DNA of 41,070 bases from Nocardioides sp. (lineage in GTDB: Bacteria > Actinomycetota > Actinomycetes > Propionibacteriales > Nocardioidaceae), in NCBI GenBank assembly GCA_025924815.1, contig JAICHQ010000019.1, forward strand, positions 1-41,070, in the 5' to 3' direction. The notes beneath the pieces are model-generated. The model was not told the origin of the DNA, ran no database searches, and saw only the letters and a program-made list of their open reading frames with translations. This document shows positions 1 to 13,890 of this stretch, one piece after another. The position numbers and the translations under genes were made by a program. Within the stretch, counting starts at the first letter, position 1. The number at the start of each line of letters is the position of its first letter.

Positions 1-3794
<3,794 letters not shown>

Positions 3795-3798
<4 letters not shown>

Positions 3799-4742
3799 AG
3801 CAGCCCCTCCTCGGTCACCTCGGTGCCGCGGAGGAGCCAGGTGATGATCGCCTTCTGGGCATGGCGCCGGTTCTCCGCCTCGTCCCACACGACGCTCGCG
3901 GGCCCGTCGAGGACCTCGGAGTCGATCTCCTTGCCGCGGTACGCCGGCAGGCAGTGCATCACGATCGCGTCCGGCCCCGCCCGGCCCATCAGGTCTGCGG
4001 TGACGGTGTAGTCGGCGAAGGCGGCGAGCCGCGCGGCCGCCTCCTCCTCCCGGCCCATCGACACCCAGGTGTCGGTGACGACCACGTCTGCACCCGCCAC
4101 GGCCGCCTGCGGGGCGGTCATCACCTCGGCCGTCGCTCCGGTCTCGCGGGCGATCTCGCTAGCACGCTCGACGTACTGCGGCTCGGGCTGGTGGCCCTCC
4201 GGGGAGGCGATCCTGACGTGGAGCCCGGCCGTGGCACCGGCCAGCAGCCAAGAGTTGCCCATGTTGCAGGCGCCGTCGCCGACGAAGGCGACGGTGAGCC
4301 CTGGCAGCTCGCCCTTGTGCTCGCGGATCGTCAGCAGGTCCGCCAGCAGCTGGCACGGATGGAACTCGTCGGTGAGCGCGTTGACCACCGGCACCCCGGC
4401 GTACTGAGCCATCTCGTCGAGCGCGGCCTGGGCGTACGTGCGCCACACGATCACCGAGGCCTGCCGCCCCAGCACCCGGGCGACGTCGGCCACCGACTCG
4501 CGCCTGCCGATGCCGGCAAGGGTGCCGTCGACCATCATCGGGTTGCCGCCGAGCTCTGCGATGCCGGCGGCGAACGACGCCTGCGTACGCAGCGTCGGCT
4601 TGTCGTAGATGGTCGCCACGGTACGTGGCCCGGCCAGACTCTGGGAGTCGTACGGCGCCTGCTTGAGCGAGGCGGCCAGGCTCAGCACCTCGTACTGCTC
4701 CGCAGGGCTCAGGTCGTCGTCGCGCAGGAAGTGTCGGGTCAT
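3795..4742 (-). CDS. argF: Ornithine carbamoyltransferase
   Basis: Makes citrulline from ornithine and carbamoyl phosphate. At 315 residues it has normal length. The ornithine/catalysis motifs FHPCQ and MHCLPAYRG are intact. The carbamoyl-phosphate loop, usually S-T-R-T, reads K-P-T-L-R-T-Q here, keeping the Arg-Thr but not the first two residues; I believe this variant occurs in other actinobacteria but could not check. The start overlaps the argD stop (ATGA) and the end overlaps argR (GTGA), so translation is probably coupled. Confidence 0.96.
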
Positions 4743-5965
4743 GGGGTGGCTCCCTCGTCGTGTGCAGTGTCGGCCGCTGCTGCGTCGACTGCATCATCGA
4801 GGATCCCGGGCCACGCGGCCAGGAACCGCTCGACCTCATCGTCGCCCAGGACGAGGGGCGGGGCCAGTCTCACGGTGTGGGGACCGGTGGCGTTGACCAG
4901 GAAGCCGCGCGCTCGGGCGGAGGCGACCACGCGCGGCGCGTCGACCGTCACATCGATGCCGATCAGGAGGCCGCGACCGCGCACCCCGGTCACGTGGGGG
5001 TCGCCGGCGAGCCCGTCGCGCAGCGCGCCGCCGGTCTTGGCGGCCCGATCGAGGAGCCCGTCGGCCGTGATCGTGTCGAGGACGGCGAGCGCGGCGGCGC
5101 ACGCGACCGGGTTGCCACCGAAGGTCGTTCCGTGGTGCCCCGGCTGGAGCAGGTCACCCGCTGCACCCAGTCCCACGCAGGCGCCGATCGGGAGCCCACC
5201 GCCGAGACCCTTCGCGAGCGTGACGACGTCCGGGGCGACCTCCGGCTCCGCCGCTGCGCACCACCAGTCCCCCGTGCGCCCGACGCCGGTCTGCACCTCG
5301 TCGAGCCAGAGCAGGGCACCGTGCTCGCGGGTGATGACGCGGGCGGCCGCGAGGTAGCCCTCCGGTGGCTCGACCACGCCGGCCTCGCCCTGGATCGGCT
5401 CGAGGACCACGGCCGCCGTGCGGTCGGTGACGGCCGCCGCGAGCGCCGCCGTGTCGCCGTACGGGACGAAGGTGACGTGGCCCGGCAGCGGCTCGAACGG
5501 CTCGCGGTAGGCCGCCTTGGACGTCAGCGCGAGCGCGCCCATGGTCCGGCCGTGGAACGAGCCCTCGGCCGCGACCACGTGCGTGCGCCCGGTGCGGCGG
5601 GTGAGCTTGAGGGCCGCCTCGTTGGCCTCGGTGCCGGAGTTGGTGAAGAACACACGCCCCTGGTGAGCAGCCTCCTCGACCAGTCGGGGGGCGATCAGGT
5701 CGAGGAGGCGCTCGGCCAGGGTGACCTGTGGGGCGGTGGCGAAAAAGTTCGAGACGTGCCCGAGGGTCGACAGCTGCGAGGTGACGGCCTCGACGACGGC
5801 GGGGTGGGCATGGCCCAGCGCGTTGACCGCGATGCCGCCGAGCAGGTCGACGTACTCCCGGCCGTCCTCGTCCCAGACCCGGGCGCCCCGACCACGGACC
5901 AGGACGAGCTGGGGCGGGCCGAAGGTGTTCATCAGCGCGGCGGCGTACCGCTCCTGCGTGGTCAT
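4739..5965 (-). CDS. argD: Acetylornithine aminotransferase
   Basis: Class III PLP aminotransferase (fold type I) that converts N-acetylglutamate semialdehyde to N-acetylornithine. It has 408 residues. Visible signatures are the cofactor-binding [13 protein letters not shown], the [12 protein letters not shown] aspartate region, and [16 protein letters not shown], whose Lys binds PLP. It overlaps argB upstream and argF downstream by ATGA. A second role in lysine synthesis (succinyl-DAP aminotransferase) is known for some ArgD proteins, but nothing here decides it. Confidence 0.96.
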   Translation of the reverse strand: MTTQERYAAALMNTFGPPQLVLVRGRGARVWDEDGREYVDLLGGIAVNALGHAHPAVVEAVTSQLSTLGHVSNFFATAPQVTLAERLLDLIAPRLVEEAAHQGRVFFTNSGTEANEAALKLTRRTGRTHVVAAEGSFHGRTMGALALTSKAAYREPFEPLPGHVTFVPYGDTAALAAAVTDRTAAVVLEPIQGEAGVVEPPEGYLAAARVITREHGALLWLDEVQTGVGRTGDWWCAAAEPEVAPDVVTLAKGLGGGLPIGACVGLGAAGDLLQPGHHGTTFGGNPVACAAALAVLDTITADGLLDRAAKTGGALRDGLAGDPHVTGVRGRGLLIGIDVTVDAPRVVASARARGFLVNATGPHTVRLAPPLVLGDDEVERFLAAWPGILDDAVDAAAADTAHDEGATP

Positions 5966-6897
5966 GGGGTCCGCGCCTTCCGGGTCTTGGTGTCGACGCC
6001 GGGCAGCACCTGGGTGCCGACGCCCTCGTCGGTGAACAGCTCGAGCAGGACGGCGTGGGCCTCGCGACCGTCGACGACGGTCGCCCGGGGTACGCCGCCC
6101 CGGACCGCCTGGAGGCAGGCAGCCATCTTCGGCACCATGCCGGCCGCGAGGGTCGGCATCAGCTCGGCCAGCGCCTCGGGGCTGATCTCGCCGATCACGT
6201 CGTCGCTCGCGGGCCAGTCCCGGTACAGGCCCTCGACGTCGGTGAGGACCAACAGCTTCTCCGCCTGCAGGGCCACGGCCAGGGCGGCGGCGGCTGTGTC
6301 GGCGTTGACGTTGTGCACGACGCCGTCCTTGTCGGGGGCGACGCTGGAGATGACCGGGATGCGCCCGGCCTCGACCAGGTCGAGCACCGCCTCCGGGCGC
6401 ACCTGCGCGACCTCACCGACGAGCCCGAGATCGACCTCCTCACCGTCGACGACGGTGTTGGTACGGCGTGCCGTGAACAAGCGCGCGTCCTCACCCGAGA
6501 GTCCGACCGCGAAGGGGCCGTGCTCGTTGATGAGCCCCACGAGCTCGCGCTGGACCTGGCCGACCAACACCATCCGGACGACGTCCATCGCGGGGGGCGT
6601 CGTGACCCGGAGGCCGCCGCGGAACTCCGACTCGATGCCGAGCCGGTCGAGCATCGCCGAGATCTGGGGCCCGCCGCCGTGGACGACGACCGGCTTGAAG
6701 CCGGCCAGGCGGAGGAACACCACGTCCTCGGCGAACGCCCGCTTCAGGGTGTCGTCGGTCATCGCGTTGCCGCCGTACTTCACCACGACGACCTTGCCGT
6801 GGTAGCGCTTGAGCCACGGCAGCGCGCCCGCGAGGGTGGCGGCCTTCGCCGGGTCGGGGACGCTCGTCGCCACCGGGGCCTGCTCCTGGAGGGTCAT
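5962..6897 (-). CDS. argB: Acetylglutamate kinase
   Basis: Phosphorylates N-acetylglutamate, usually the arginine-inhibited step. The 311-residue protein has the amino-acid-kinase fold with [10 protein letters not shown] near residue 40, [11 protein letters not shown] and the [12 protein letters not shown] substrate-binding segment. An N-terminal extension of about 20 residues before the kinase core ([11 protein letters not shown]) resembles the helix that makes hexameric, arginine-sensitive enzymes. Feedback inhibition is therefore likely but inferred. The start overlaps the argJ stop (ATGA). Confidence 0.96.
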   Translation of the reverse strand: MTLQEQAPVATSVPDPAKAATLAGALPWLKRYHGKVVVVKYGGNAMTDDTLKRAFAEDVVFLRLAGFKPVVVHGGGPQISAMLDRLGIESEFRGGLRVTTPPAMDVVRMVLVGQVQRELVGLINEHGPFAVGLSGEDARLFTARRTNTVVDGEEVDLGLVGEVAQVRPEAVLDLVEAGRIPVISSVAPDKDGVVHNVNADTAAAALAVALQAEKLLVLTDVEGLYRDWPASDDVIGEISPEALAELMPTLAAGMVPKMAACLQAVRGGVPRATVVDGREAHAVLLELFTDEGVGTQVLPGVDTKTRKARTP

Positions 6898-8045
6898 GAG
6901 GAGTACGCCGAGTTCTCGTGGACGTAAGCATGCGTCAGGTCGTTGGTCCAGACCGTCGCGCGTGCGTCACCGGACTTGAGGTCGACGGTGACGGTCACCT
7001 CGCGGGGCGTCAGGTCGACGGTCGCGGGGTCGGCGGACGGCGTCGACCCGCGACAGACCCAGACGCCGTTCATCGCGACGTCGAGGTCGGCGGGGTCGAA
7101 CGCCGCTCGCGTGGTCCCGATGCTGGCCAGGACCCGGCCCCAGTTGGGGTCGTTGCCGAACACAGCCGCCTTGAACAGGTTGCTGCGGGCGATCGAGCGT
7201 GCCACCTCGACCGCGTCGTCCTCGGTGGCCGCGCCCAGAACGGTGATGGCGATCTCGTGGTCGGCGCCCTCGGCGTCGCCGAGGAGCTGCATGGCGAGGT
7301 CCGTGCAGGCTCGGGTGAGGGCGTCGGTGAGGTCGGGCAGCCCCGGGGTGATGCCGCTGGCGCCGCTCGCCAGCACCGTCACCGTGTCGTTGGTGGACAT
7401 ACATCCGTCGGAATCGAGCCGGTCGAAGCTGACCCGGGTCGCGGCGCGGAGGGCGCTGTCCAGGTCGTCCGGAGCCGCCAGCGCGTCGGTGCTCAGGACG
7501 ACGAGCATGGTGGCGAGCTGGGGCGCGAGCATCCCCGCCCCCTTGGCCATCCCACCCACACTCCAGCCGCCAGCGTCGACGACGACCTGCTTGGTGACGG
7601 AGTCGGTGGTCATGATCGCGTGGGCGGCGTCTTCTCCGCCGGCCGTGCCCAGCGCGCCGTACGCCGCGTCGACGCCGGCGAGGACCTGTGCGCGGTCGTT
7701 GGCGAGCCCGATCAGCCCGGTGGAGCAGACCACGACGTCGACCGCCCCCACGCCCAGGTGCTTCGCCACCCGCTCGGCGACGGCGTGCGTGGTCTGGAAC
7801 CCGTCGGGGCCCGTGTAGCAGTTGGCCCCGCCGGAGTTGAGGGCGACCGCGCGGACGACTCCGTCCTTGACGACCTCCTTGCTCCACAGAACCGGGTTGG
7901 CCTGGCAGCGGTTGGCGGTGAAGACGCCGGCCGCGGCGTACGACGGGCCGTCGTTGACGACGAGGGCGACGTCCTTCGCGCCGGTGGACTTGAGCCCGGC
8001 CGCGACGCCGGCCGCGCGGAACCCGGCGGGATGGGTCACGCTCAT
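6894..8045 (-). CDS. argJ: Bifunctional ornithine acetyltransferase / N-acetylglutamate synthase
   Basis: Recycles the acetyl group from acetylornithine to glutamate, closing the cyclic arginine pathway; the bifunctional form also uses acetyl-CoA. The 383-residue precursor contains [14 protein letters not shown]; by family knowledge it self-cleaves between A178 and T179, and the Thr becomes the nucleophile. I took ATG 8045 as the start because the sequence after it ([10 protein letters not shown]) begins the family match; the open frame upstream would run into the hairpin-rich spacer. Whether it also uses acetyl-CoA cannot be read from sequence. Confidence 0.96.
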   Translation of the reverse strand: MSVTHPAGFRAAGVAAGLKSTGAKDVALVVNDGPSYAAAGVFTANRCQANPVLWSKEVVKDGVVRAVALNSGGANCYTGPDGFQTTHAVAERVAKHLGVGAVDVVVCSTGLIGLANDRAQVLAGVDAAYGALGTAGGEDAAHAIMTTDSVTKQVVVDAGGWSVGGMAKGAGMLAPQLATMLVVLSTDALAAPDDLDSALRAATRVSFDRLDSDGCMSTNDTVTVLASGASGITPGLPDLTDALTRACTDLAMQLLGDAEGADHEIAITVLGAATEDDAVEVARSIARSNLFKAAVFGNDPNWGRVLASIGTTRAAFDPADLDVAMNGVWVCRGSTPSADPATVDLTPREVTVTVDLKSGDARATVWTNDLTHAYVHENSAYSS

Positions 8046-8087
8046 GCGGGTCCCTCGAGAACCACGAGCACCAGTCCGTGGGTGTTT

Positions 8088-8127
8088 CCGTCGCTTCGTG
8101 GTCGTTGCAACGGCCACGAAGCGACGG
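8088..8127. repeat. Perfect 14-bp stem-loop in the argC-argJ spacer
   Basis: Arms 8088-8101 and 8114-8127 are exact inverted copies (CCGTCGCTTCGTGG and its complement). The loop itself contains the palindrome CGTTGCAACG, so the stem can extend after one mismatch. It lies between argC and argJ, where the other operon junctions overlap or are short. It may slow or stabilise the transcript, or be a mobile palindromic unit. Confidence 0.8.
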
Positions 8128-8149
8128 TTTCCCCGGACATCCGGGGAAA
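8128..8149. repeat. Second stem-loop, 10-bp arms, directly abutting the first
   Basis: Arms 8128-8137 (TTTCCCCGGA) and 8140-8149 are perfect complements with a 2-base gap. It abuts the previous stem-loop with no spacer. In the minus-strand transcript it lies just after the argC stop. It lacks a clear U-tract, so a strong terminator is doubtful. Confidence 0.75.
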
Positions 8150-8157
8150 CCTGCAGA

Positions 8158-9216
<1,059 letters not shown>

Positions 9217-9261
9217 TCATGCTTTCAGCTGTTGAGACTCGCCCCTGTCGGGGGCCGCGAC

Positions 9262-9267
9262 TACGGT
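9262..9267 (+). promoter_or_regulatory. Candidate -10 (TACGGT) for a leaderless transcript
   Basis: TACGGT ends 6 bases before the ATG at 9274. This is the spacing at which transcription would begin at the start codon. No Shine-Dalgarno precedes the ATG. Confidence 0.4.
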
Positions 9268-9273
9268 CGGTTC

Positions 9274-10068
9274 ATGAGCCGACTCGAGCCCTCGACGTAC
9301 CTCCAGCACATCCGCGACGAGTCCCAGCGGTTCCGCGACGTCCTCGCCGCGTGCGATCCTTCCGCGCCCGTCCCGTCGTGCCCCGACTGGCAGGCCGACG
9401 ACCTGCTGTGGCACCTCGGGCGGGTGCAGCACTGGTGGGCCTGGATGGTGGACAACCGGCCGAAGGGTCCCGACGGCTACGACGAGCCGGACCGCCCCGC
9501 CGACCACGGGAGCCTCCTGGCGTTCTACGACCGGCAGCACGCCGCTCTGGTGAACGCCCTCACCGGCGTCGACCCGGCCGACCCGGCATGGACCTGGCAT
9601 CCCGACCACAAGAACGTCGGCTTCATCTACCGCCGTCAGGCGCACGAGGCCCTGATCCACCGGCGCGACGCCGAGCTGGCGGCCGGCGACCTCGCGCCGT
9701 TCCCGGCCGACCTGGCGGCCGACGGCGTCGACGAGGTGCTCGACGTCATGTACGGCGGGTGCCCGCCGTGGGGCGAGTTCTCGCCTCTCCCCCACTACGT
9801 GCGCCTCGACCTGATCGACACCGCCGACCGGGTCTGGGTCCAGCTCGGGCACTTCCACGGCACCGACCCCGAGGGGATCACCCACGACGAGGACGACCTG
9901 CGCGTCGTCGCCGACCCCGGCATCGAGCCCGATGCCGTCATCTCGGGCACCGCGGAGGCGCTCGACGCCCGGCTCTGGCGTCGCGCCGACGGCGCCGAGA
10001 CCCATCTGGCGGGAAACCTGGGGATCATCGACCGGTTCCGAGCGATCGTCCACCAACCGATCCAGTAG
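9274..10068 (+). CDS. Maleylpyruvate isomerase/DinB-fold (TIGR03083-like) protein
   Basis: 264-residue protein of the mycothiol-dependent maleylpyruvate isomerase superfamily. Supporting features are the N-terminal start (HIRDESQRFRDVLAACDP), a metal-type histidine in LLWHLGRVQHWW, and HEALIHRRDAE around residue 128, matching the usual H...H-x3-D metal-binding helix. A C-terminal domain with AVISGTAEALDARLWRRA resembles the SCP2/MDMPI C-terminal region. Members are assumed to act with mycothiol, but the substrate is unknown. ATG 9274 is preferred over the long open frame upstream, which is only the complement of argJ/argC. It converges on pheT. Confidence 0.85.
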   Translation: MSRLEPSTYLQHIRDESQRFRDVLAACDPSAPVPSCPDWQADDLLWHLGRVQHWWAWMVDNRPKGPDGYDEPDRPADHGSLLAFYDRQHAALVNALTGVDPADPAWTWHPDHKNVGFIYRRQAHEALIHRRDAELAAGDLAPFPADLAADGVDEVLDVMYGGCPPWGEFSPLPHYVRLDLIDTADRVWVQLGHFHGTDPEGITHDEDDLRVVADPGIEPDAVISGTAEALDARLWRRADGAETHLAGNLGIIDRFRAIVHQPIQ

Positions 10069-10070
10069 TC

Positions 10071-10087
10071 CGGCGAGAGGGTCGCCG
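10071..10087. terminator. Weak stem-loop between convergent genes
   Basis: CGGCGA (10071-10076) pairs with TCGCCG, leaving a 5-base loop, between the stops of the MDMPI-fold gene and pheT. It could end both transcripts. The stem is short and no T-run follows. Confidence 0.3.
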
Positions 10088-10106
10088 ACCTGTCCCCGAC
10101 GCCCAG

Positions 10107-12617
10107 TCAGCGTTGGACGGCGCCCACGGCCGAGGCTGCGGAGGCGACGGCGGCGGCGCGGGCGGCTCCGGCCTCGGCCTCGGTGAGGGTGCGGTCGGCG
10201 GCCCGGAACCGCAGGGCGAAGGCGAGCGACTTCTTGCCCGCACCGGCCTGCGGACCCGTGTAGACGTCGAACAGCCGGATCGACTCCAGCAGCTCGCCGG
10301 CGCCCTCGCGCAGGGCAGCCTCCACGACTGAAGCCGGTACGCCGTCGTCGACCACCAGCGCGACGTCCTCCTTGGCGACCGGTTGCAGGGAGAACTCCGG
10401 CGCCGGGCGTACGTCGAGGGCGCGGCTCATGAGCACGTCGAGGTCGATCTCCACCGCCGCGCTACCCCGCGGGAGGCCGTGCGCGTGGCACACGTGCGGG
10501 TGGAGCTCGCCGGCGAATCCGAGCTCGAGCTCCCGGTCAGCACCGGCGACGAGGAGCCGCGCGCAGCGGCTCGGGTGCCAGGGCATCTGCTCCGCCTGCT
10601 CCACACGTACGGCGACGCCGAGCTCGCGGCCGAGCTCGCGCGCGACCTCGACCGCGTCGGACCAGTCCGCGTCGCGCCCGGTCCCCCACCAGCCGGCCGG
10701 GTCGTGCTCGCCGGACAGGACGGCGGCGAGGTGCAGCGGCTGGGCCGGGATGGCCTCGAAGAGCTTCTCGAGCTCGGCGGTGCTCGGACGCCGGTCCACG
10801 CCGTAGATCGGCGCCGGCCCGCGGTCGGTGGGGATCGCCACCGTGCCGGTCTCGAAGAGCGACACCCCGAGTGCACCTCGGCCGAGGTTGCGGCCGGCGG
10901 CCTCGATCACGCCCGGGAGCAGGGTCGTGGTGTACTGCGGCTTCTCGGTCGACAGCGGGTTGGACAGCCGCACCGTGTGTCGGCGCGGGTCGTCGTCGGG
11001 CAGGCCGAGCGCACCGAAGGCTTCGTCGCCGACGAAGGGGAAGCTGACCACCTCCACGCAGCCCAGCGCGGCCAGCGTCCGCCCGATCCGGCGGCGCAGG
11101 CGCTGGTCGCGGGTGAGCCCCCGCCCGACCGGCGGCACCGGGACCACCGACGGCACGCGGTCGTAGCCCACGATGCGCACGACCTCCTCGACCAGGTCGT
11201 AGGGGTCGGTCAGGTCGGGGCGCCACGACGGCGGGGTCACCGTCACCCCGCCCACACCGTCCACGCCGTCGGAGTCGCGCTCGACATGGCACCCGATCGC
11301 CTGCAGGTCGGCGACGACGGTTTCGCTGTCGATCGGCATGCCGGCCACGGCTCCGGGCAGGTCGTAGCCGATCCGGATCGACTCAGCGGTCGGCGGCGTG
11401 CCGACGACCGTCACCCCCGGCGAGACCGTGCCTCCGCCGTACGTCGTCAGCAGCTCGGCGACCCGGTCGGCCGCCATCTCGCAGATCGTGGGGTCGACGC
11501 CACGCTCGTTGCGCTTGCCCGCCTCGGAGGTCAGCCGGTGCCGCTTGCCCGTGCGGAACATGGACACGGGGTCCCAGTGGGCGGCCTCGATCACCACCGT
11601 CGACGTTGCGTCGGACATCTCGGTTGTCTCGCCGCCCATGACGCCGCCGAGCCCGATCGCGCCGGAGTCGTCACACACGACCAGGTCCTCGGTCGACAGC
11701 TCCCGGTCCACCCCGTCGAGGGTGGTCAGCCGCTCCCCTGTCGCCGCCCGTCGTACGACGAGCGGGCCGCGCAGCCGGTCGCCGTCGTACCCGTGGATCG
11801 GCCGGCCGGTCTCGAGCATCACGTAGTTGGTGACGTCGACGGCCAGCGAGATCGGCCGCATCCCGGCCAGTCGGACGCGCCGCTGGAGCCAGTCCGGTGA
11901 CGGGGCCGTGGCGTCGAAGCCGGTCACGGTGCGCGCGACGAAGACCGGGCAGCCGGCCGGGTCCTCGACCAGCACCGGGTAGCCGTCGTCGTTCGCGGCC
12001 GGCACCGGGCGGTTGCAGGGATCGGCGTACGACGAGGCGAAGCCCATCGCCGCCTCGCGCGCGACGCCGCGCAGCGACAGCGCGTAGGCACGGTCGGGGT
12101 TGATCTCGAACTCGATGACCTCCTCGTCGAGGCCGAGGACCGGACGCGCGTCCCGGCCCGGCTCCCCCGCGTCGGCCGGAAGCACGATGATCCCGTCGTG
12201 GTCGTCGCCGATGCCCAGCTCGCGCGAGGAGCAGATCATCCCTGCCGAGACGTGCCCGTAGGTCTTGCGGGCGGAGATCTCGAAGCCCCCAGGAAGGACA
12301 CCGCCGGGCAGCACGACCACGACCAGGTCGCCGGGGGCGAAGTTGTGCGCCCCGCAGACGATGCCCTGGGGATCACCGGTGCCGTTGGCGTCCCCGACGT
12401 CGACGGTGCACCAGTTGATCGTCTTGCCGTTCTTCTGCGGCTCGGGCTCCATCGTGAGGACCCGCCCGATCACCAGCGGGCCGGTGATCTCGGCGCCGGG
12501 CCGCTCGAGTGACTCGAGCTTGAGCCCGAGCGCGGTGAGCTTGGCCGCGAGCTCGGCGGAGCCCAGGCCGGCCGGCAGGGCGGCGTACTCGCGGATCCAG
12601 GAGACGGGCGCGCGCAT
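10107..12617 (-). CDS. pheT: Phenylalanyl-tRNA synthetase beta subunit
   Basis: Large subunit of the (alpha-beta)2 PheRS that charges tRNA-Phe and edits Tyr-tRNA. The 836-residue protein shows the OB-fold tRNA-binding domain (about 40-150, with VCGAHNFAPGDLVVVVLPG), the B3/B4 editing and B5 domains (RGPLVVRRAATGERLTTLDG), and the C-terminal ferredoxin-like anticodon-binding domain (FSLQPVAKEDVALVVDDG to the end). The ATG at 12617 follows AAGGAC. It lies 66 bases behind pheS. Confidence 0.97.
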   Translation of the reverse strand: MRAPVSWIREYAALPAGLGSAELAAKLTALGLKLESLERPGAEITGPLVIGRVLTMEPEPQKNGKTINWCTVDVGDANGTGDPQGIVCGAHNFAPGDLVVVVLPGGVLPGGFEISARKTYGHVSAGMICSSRELGIGDDHDGIIVLPADAGEPGRDARPVLGLDEEVIEFEINPDRAYALSLRGVAREAAMGFASSYADPCNRPVPAANDDGYPVLVEDPAGCPVFVARTVTGFDATAPSPDWLQRRVRLAGMRPISLAVDVTNYVMLETGRPIHGYDGDRLRGPLVVRRAATGERLTTLDGVDRELSTEDLVVCDDSGAIGLGGVMGGETTEMSDATSTVVIEAAHWDPVSMFRTGKRHRLTSEAGKRNERGVDPTICEMAADRVAELLTTYGGGTVSPGVTVVGTPPTAESIRIGYDLPGAVAGMPIDSETVVADLQAIGCHVERDSDGVDGVGGVTVTPPSWRPDLTDPYDLVEEVVRIVGYDRVPSVVPVPPVGRGLTRDQRLRRRIGRTLAALGCVEVVSFPFVGDEAFGALGLPDDDPRRHTVRLSNPLSTEKPQYTTTLLPGVIEAAGRNLGRGALGVSLFETGTVAIPTDRGPAPIYGVDRRPSTAELEKLFEAIPAQPLHLAAVLSGEHDPAGWWGTGRDADWSDAVEVARELGRELGVAVRVEQAEQMPWHPSRCARLLVAGADRELELGFAGELHPHVCHAHGLPRGSAAVEIDLDVLMSRALDVRPAPEFSLQPVAKEDVALVVDDGVPASVVEAALREGAGELLESIRLFDVYTGPQAGAGKKSLAFALRFRAADRTLTEAEAGAARAAAVASAASAVGAVQR

Positions 12618-12683
12618 GAGGTGGTCCTTCGGGTGGGTGTGGTCGAGGTTAGAGCGGAGGCGTTGCGGAGGGACAGGCGCCGG

Positions 12684-13787
12684 TCACCAGTCGGTGCCGA
12701 ACGCCGAGGCGAATCGCACGTCTCCCTCGAGGAGCGCGCGGAGGTCCTCCGCCCCGCTGCGGAACATGAACGAGCGGTCGATGCCCATCCCGAAGGCGAA
12801 GCCGCGGTAGCGCTCGGAGTCGACACCACAGGCGCGCAGCACGCGCGGGTTCACCACGCCGCACCCGCCCCACTCGATCCAGCCCTCACCGCGACAGGTG
12901 CGGCAATCCTCGACGGCGCCGGGCACCCCGCGGCACACGAAGCACACCATGTCGACCTCGGCCGACGGCTCGGTGAACGGGAAGTACGACGGGCGGAAAC
13001 GCGTCGTGATCCCCTCACCGAACATCTGCTGGGCGAAGTGGTCGAGCGTGCCCTTGAGGTGGGCCATCGTGATGCCCTCGTCGACGACGAGCCCCTCGAC
13101 CTGGTGGAACATCGGCGAGTGCGTCGCGTCGTACGGGTCGGTGCGGAACACCCGGCCCGGGCAGATCACGTAGATGGGCGGGGTGCGGCTCAGCATCGTG
13201 CGCGCCTGCACCGGTGAGGTGTGGGTGCGCAGCACGAGGTGGTCGTCGGCAGGGTCGGTCCAGAACGTGTCCTGCATGGTGCGGGCGGGATGGTCGGGTC
13301 CGAGGTTGAGCGCGTCGAAGTTCAGCCACTCGGCCTCCAGGACGGGCCCCTCGGCGACCTCCCAGCCCATGGCGACGAACAGGTCGGCGATGTAGTCGCC
13401 CATCAGGGTCAACGGGTGGCGGGACCCCGGCCTCCGTCGACCGGTCGGCAGCGTGACGTCGACCGTCTCCTCCTCGAGCATCCGCTGCTCGGCCTCGGCC
13501 TCGAGCACAGCCGTCCGCTCGGCGAGCGCCCGGCTGACGGCGCCGCGCGCCTCCCCGACCCGCTGGCCCGCCTCCTTGCGGGCCTGCGGCGGCAGGGCGC
13601 CGATCTCACGGTTGGCCAGGGCCAGGGGCGAGCGGTCACCCGCGTGGTCGAGCCGGGCGAGCTTCAGCTCGTCGAGGTCGCGGGCTGCCGCGAACGCGGC
13701 CACGGCGTCATCGCGCATCGCGGCCACCTGCTCGGCCTGGAGCGGGGTGACCTCGACCGGGTCGTAATCGGTGTTCGGGCCCGACAT
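12684..13787 (-). CDS. pheS: Phenylalanyl-tRNA synthetase alpha subunit
   Basis: Catalytic subunit of PheRS. The 367-residue protein has the N-terminal coiled coil (about 15-100) and the class II core: motif 2 VFRTDPYDATHSPMFHQVEG and motif 3 FAFGMGIDRSFMFRSG. A cysteine-containing insertion, CFVCRGVPGAVEDCRTCRGEG, precedes motif 3. ATG 13787 has GAAAGG upstream and a TAGACT box about 30 bases away. It forms the usual pheST pair. Confidence 0.97.
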   Translation of the reverse strand: MSGPNTDYDPVEVTPLQAEQVAAMRDDAVAAFAAARDLDELKLARLDHAGDRSPLALANREIGALPPQARKEAGQRVGEARGAVSRALAERTAVLEAEAEQRMLEEETVDVTLPTGRRRPGSRHPLTLMGDYIADLFVAMGWEVAEGPVLEAEWLNFDALNLGPDHPARTMQDTFWTDPADDHLVLRTHTSPVQARTMLSRTPPIYVICPGRVFRTDPYDATHSPMFHQVEGLVVDEGITMAHLKGTLDHFAQQMFGEGITTRFRPSYFPFTEPSAEVDMVCFVCRGVPGAVEDCRTCRGEGWIEWGGCGVVNPRVLRACGVDSERYRGFAFGMGIDRSFMFRSGAEDLRALLEGDVRFASAFGTDW

Positions 13788-13817
13788 GAGTGCCTTTCGC
13801 GCTGGTCTGAGGGTGCC

Positions 13818-13823
13818 AGTCTA
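13818..13823 (-). promoter_or_regulatory. Candidate -10 of the pheST promoter (TAGACT)
   Basis: TAGACT on the minus strand would give a leader of about 24 bases before the pheS ATG, long enough for the GAAAGG ribosome site. No clear -35 is present because a GC hairpin occupies that position. Confidence 0.35.
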
Positions 13824-13830
13824 GGAACGC

Positions 13831-13846
13831 CGCCGCGGGCGCGGCG
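13831..13846 (-). terminator. GC-only hairpin after the histidine kinase
   Basis: CGCCGCG (13831-13837) and CGCGGCG (13840-13846) form a 7-bp stem with a 2-base gap. It lies about 45 bases past the kinase stop and just upstream of the pheS -10. It is a plausible terminator of the high-GC type; no T-run follows. Confidence 0.4.
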
Positions 13847-13890
13847 ACGGGGTTTCACCCGGCGTACGCCGTGCGGTCACGACCGGCGGA

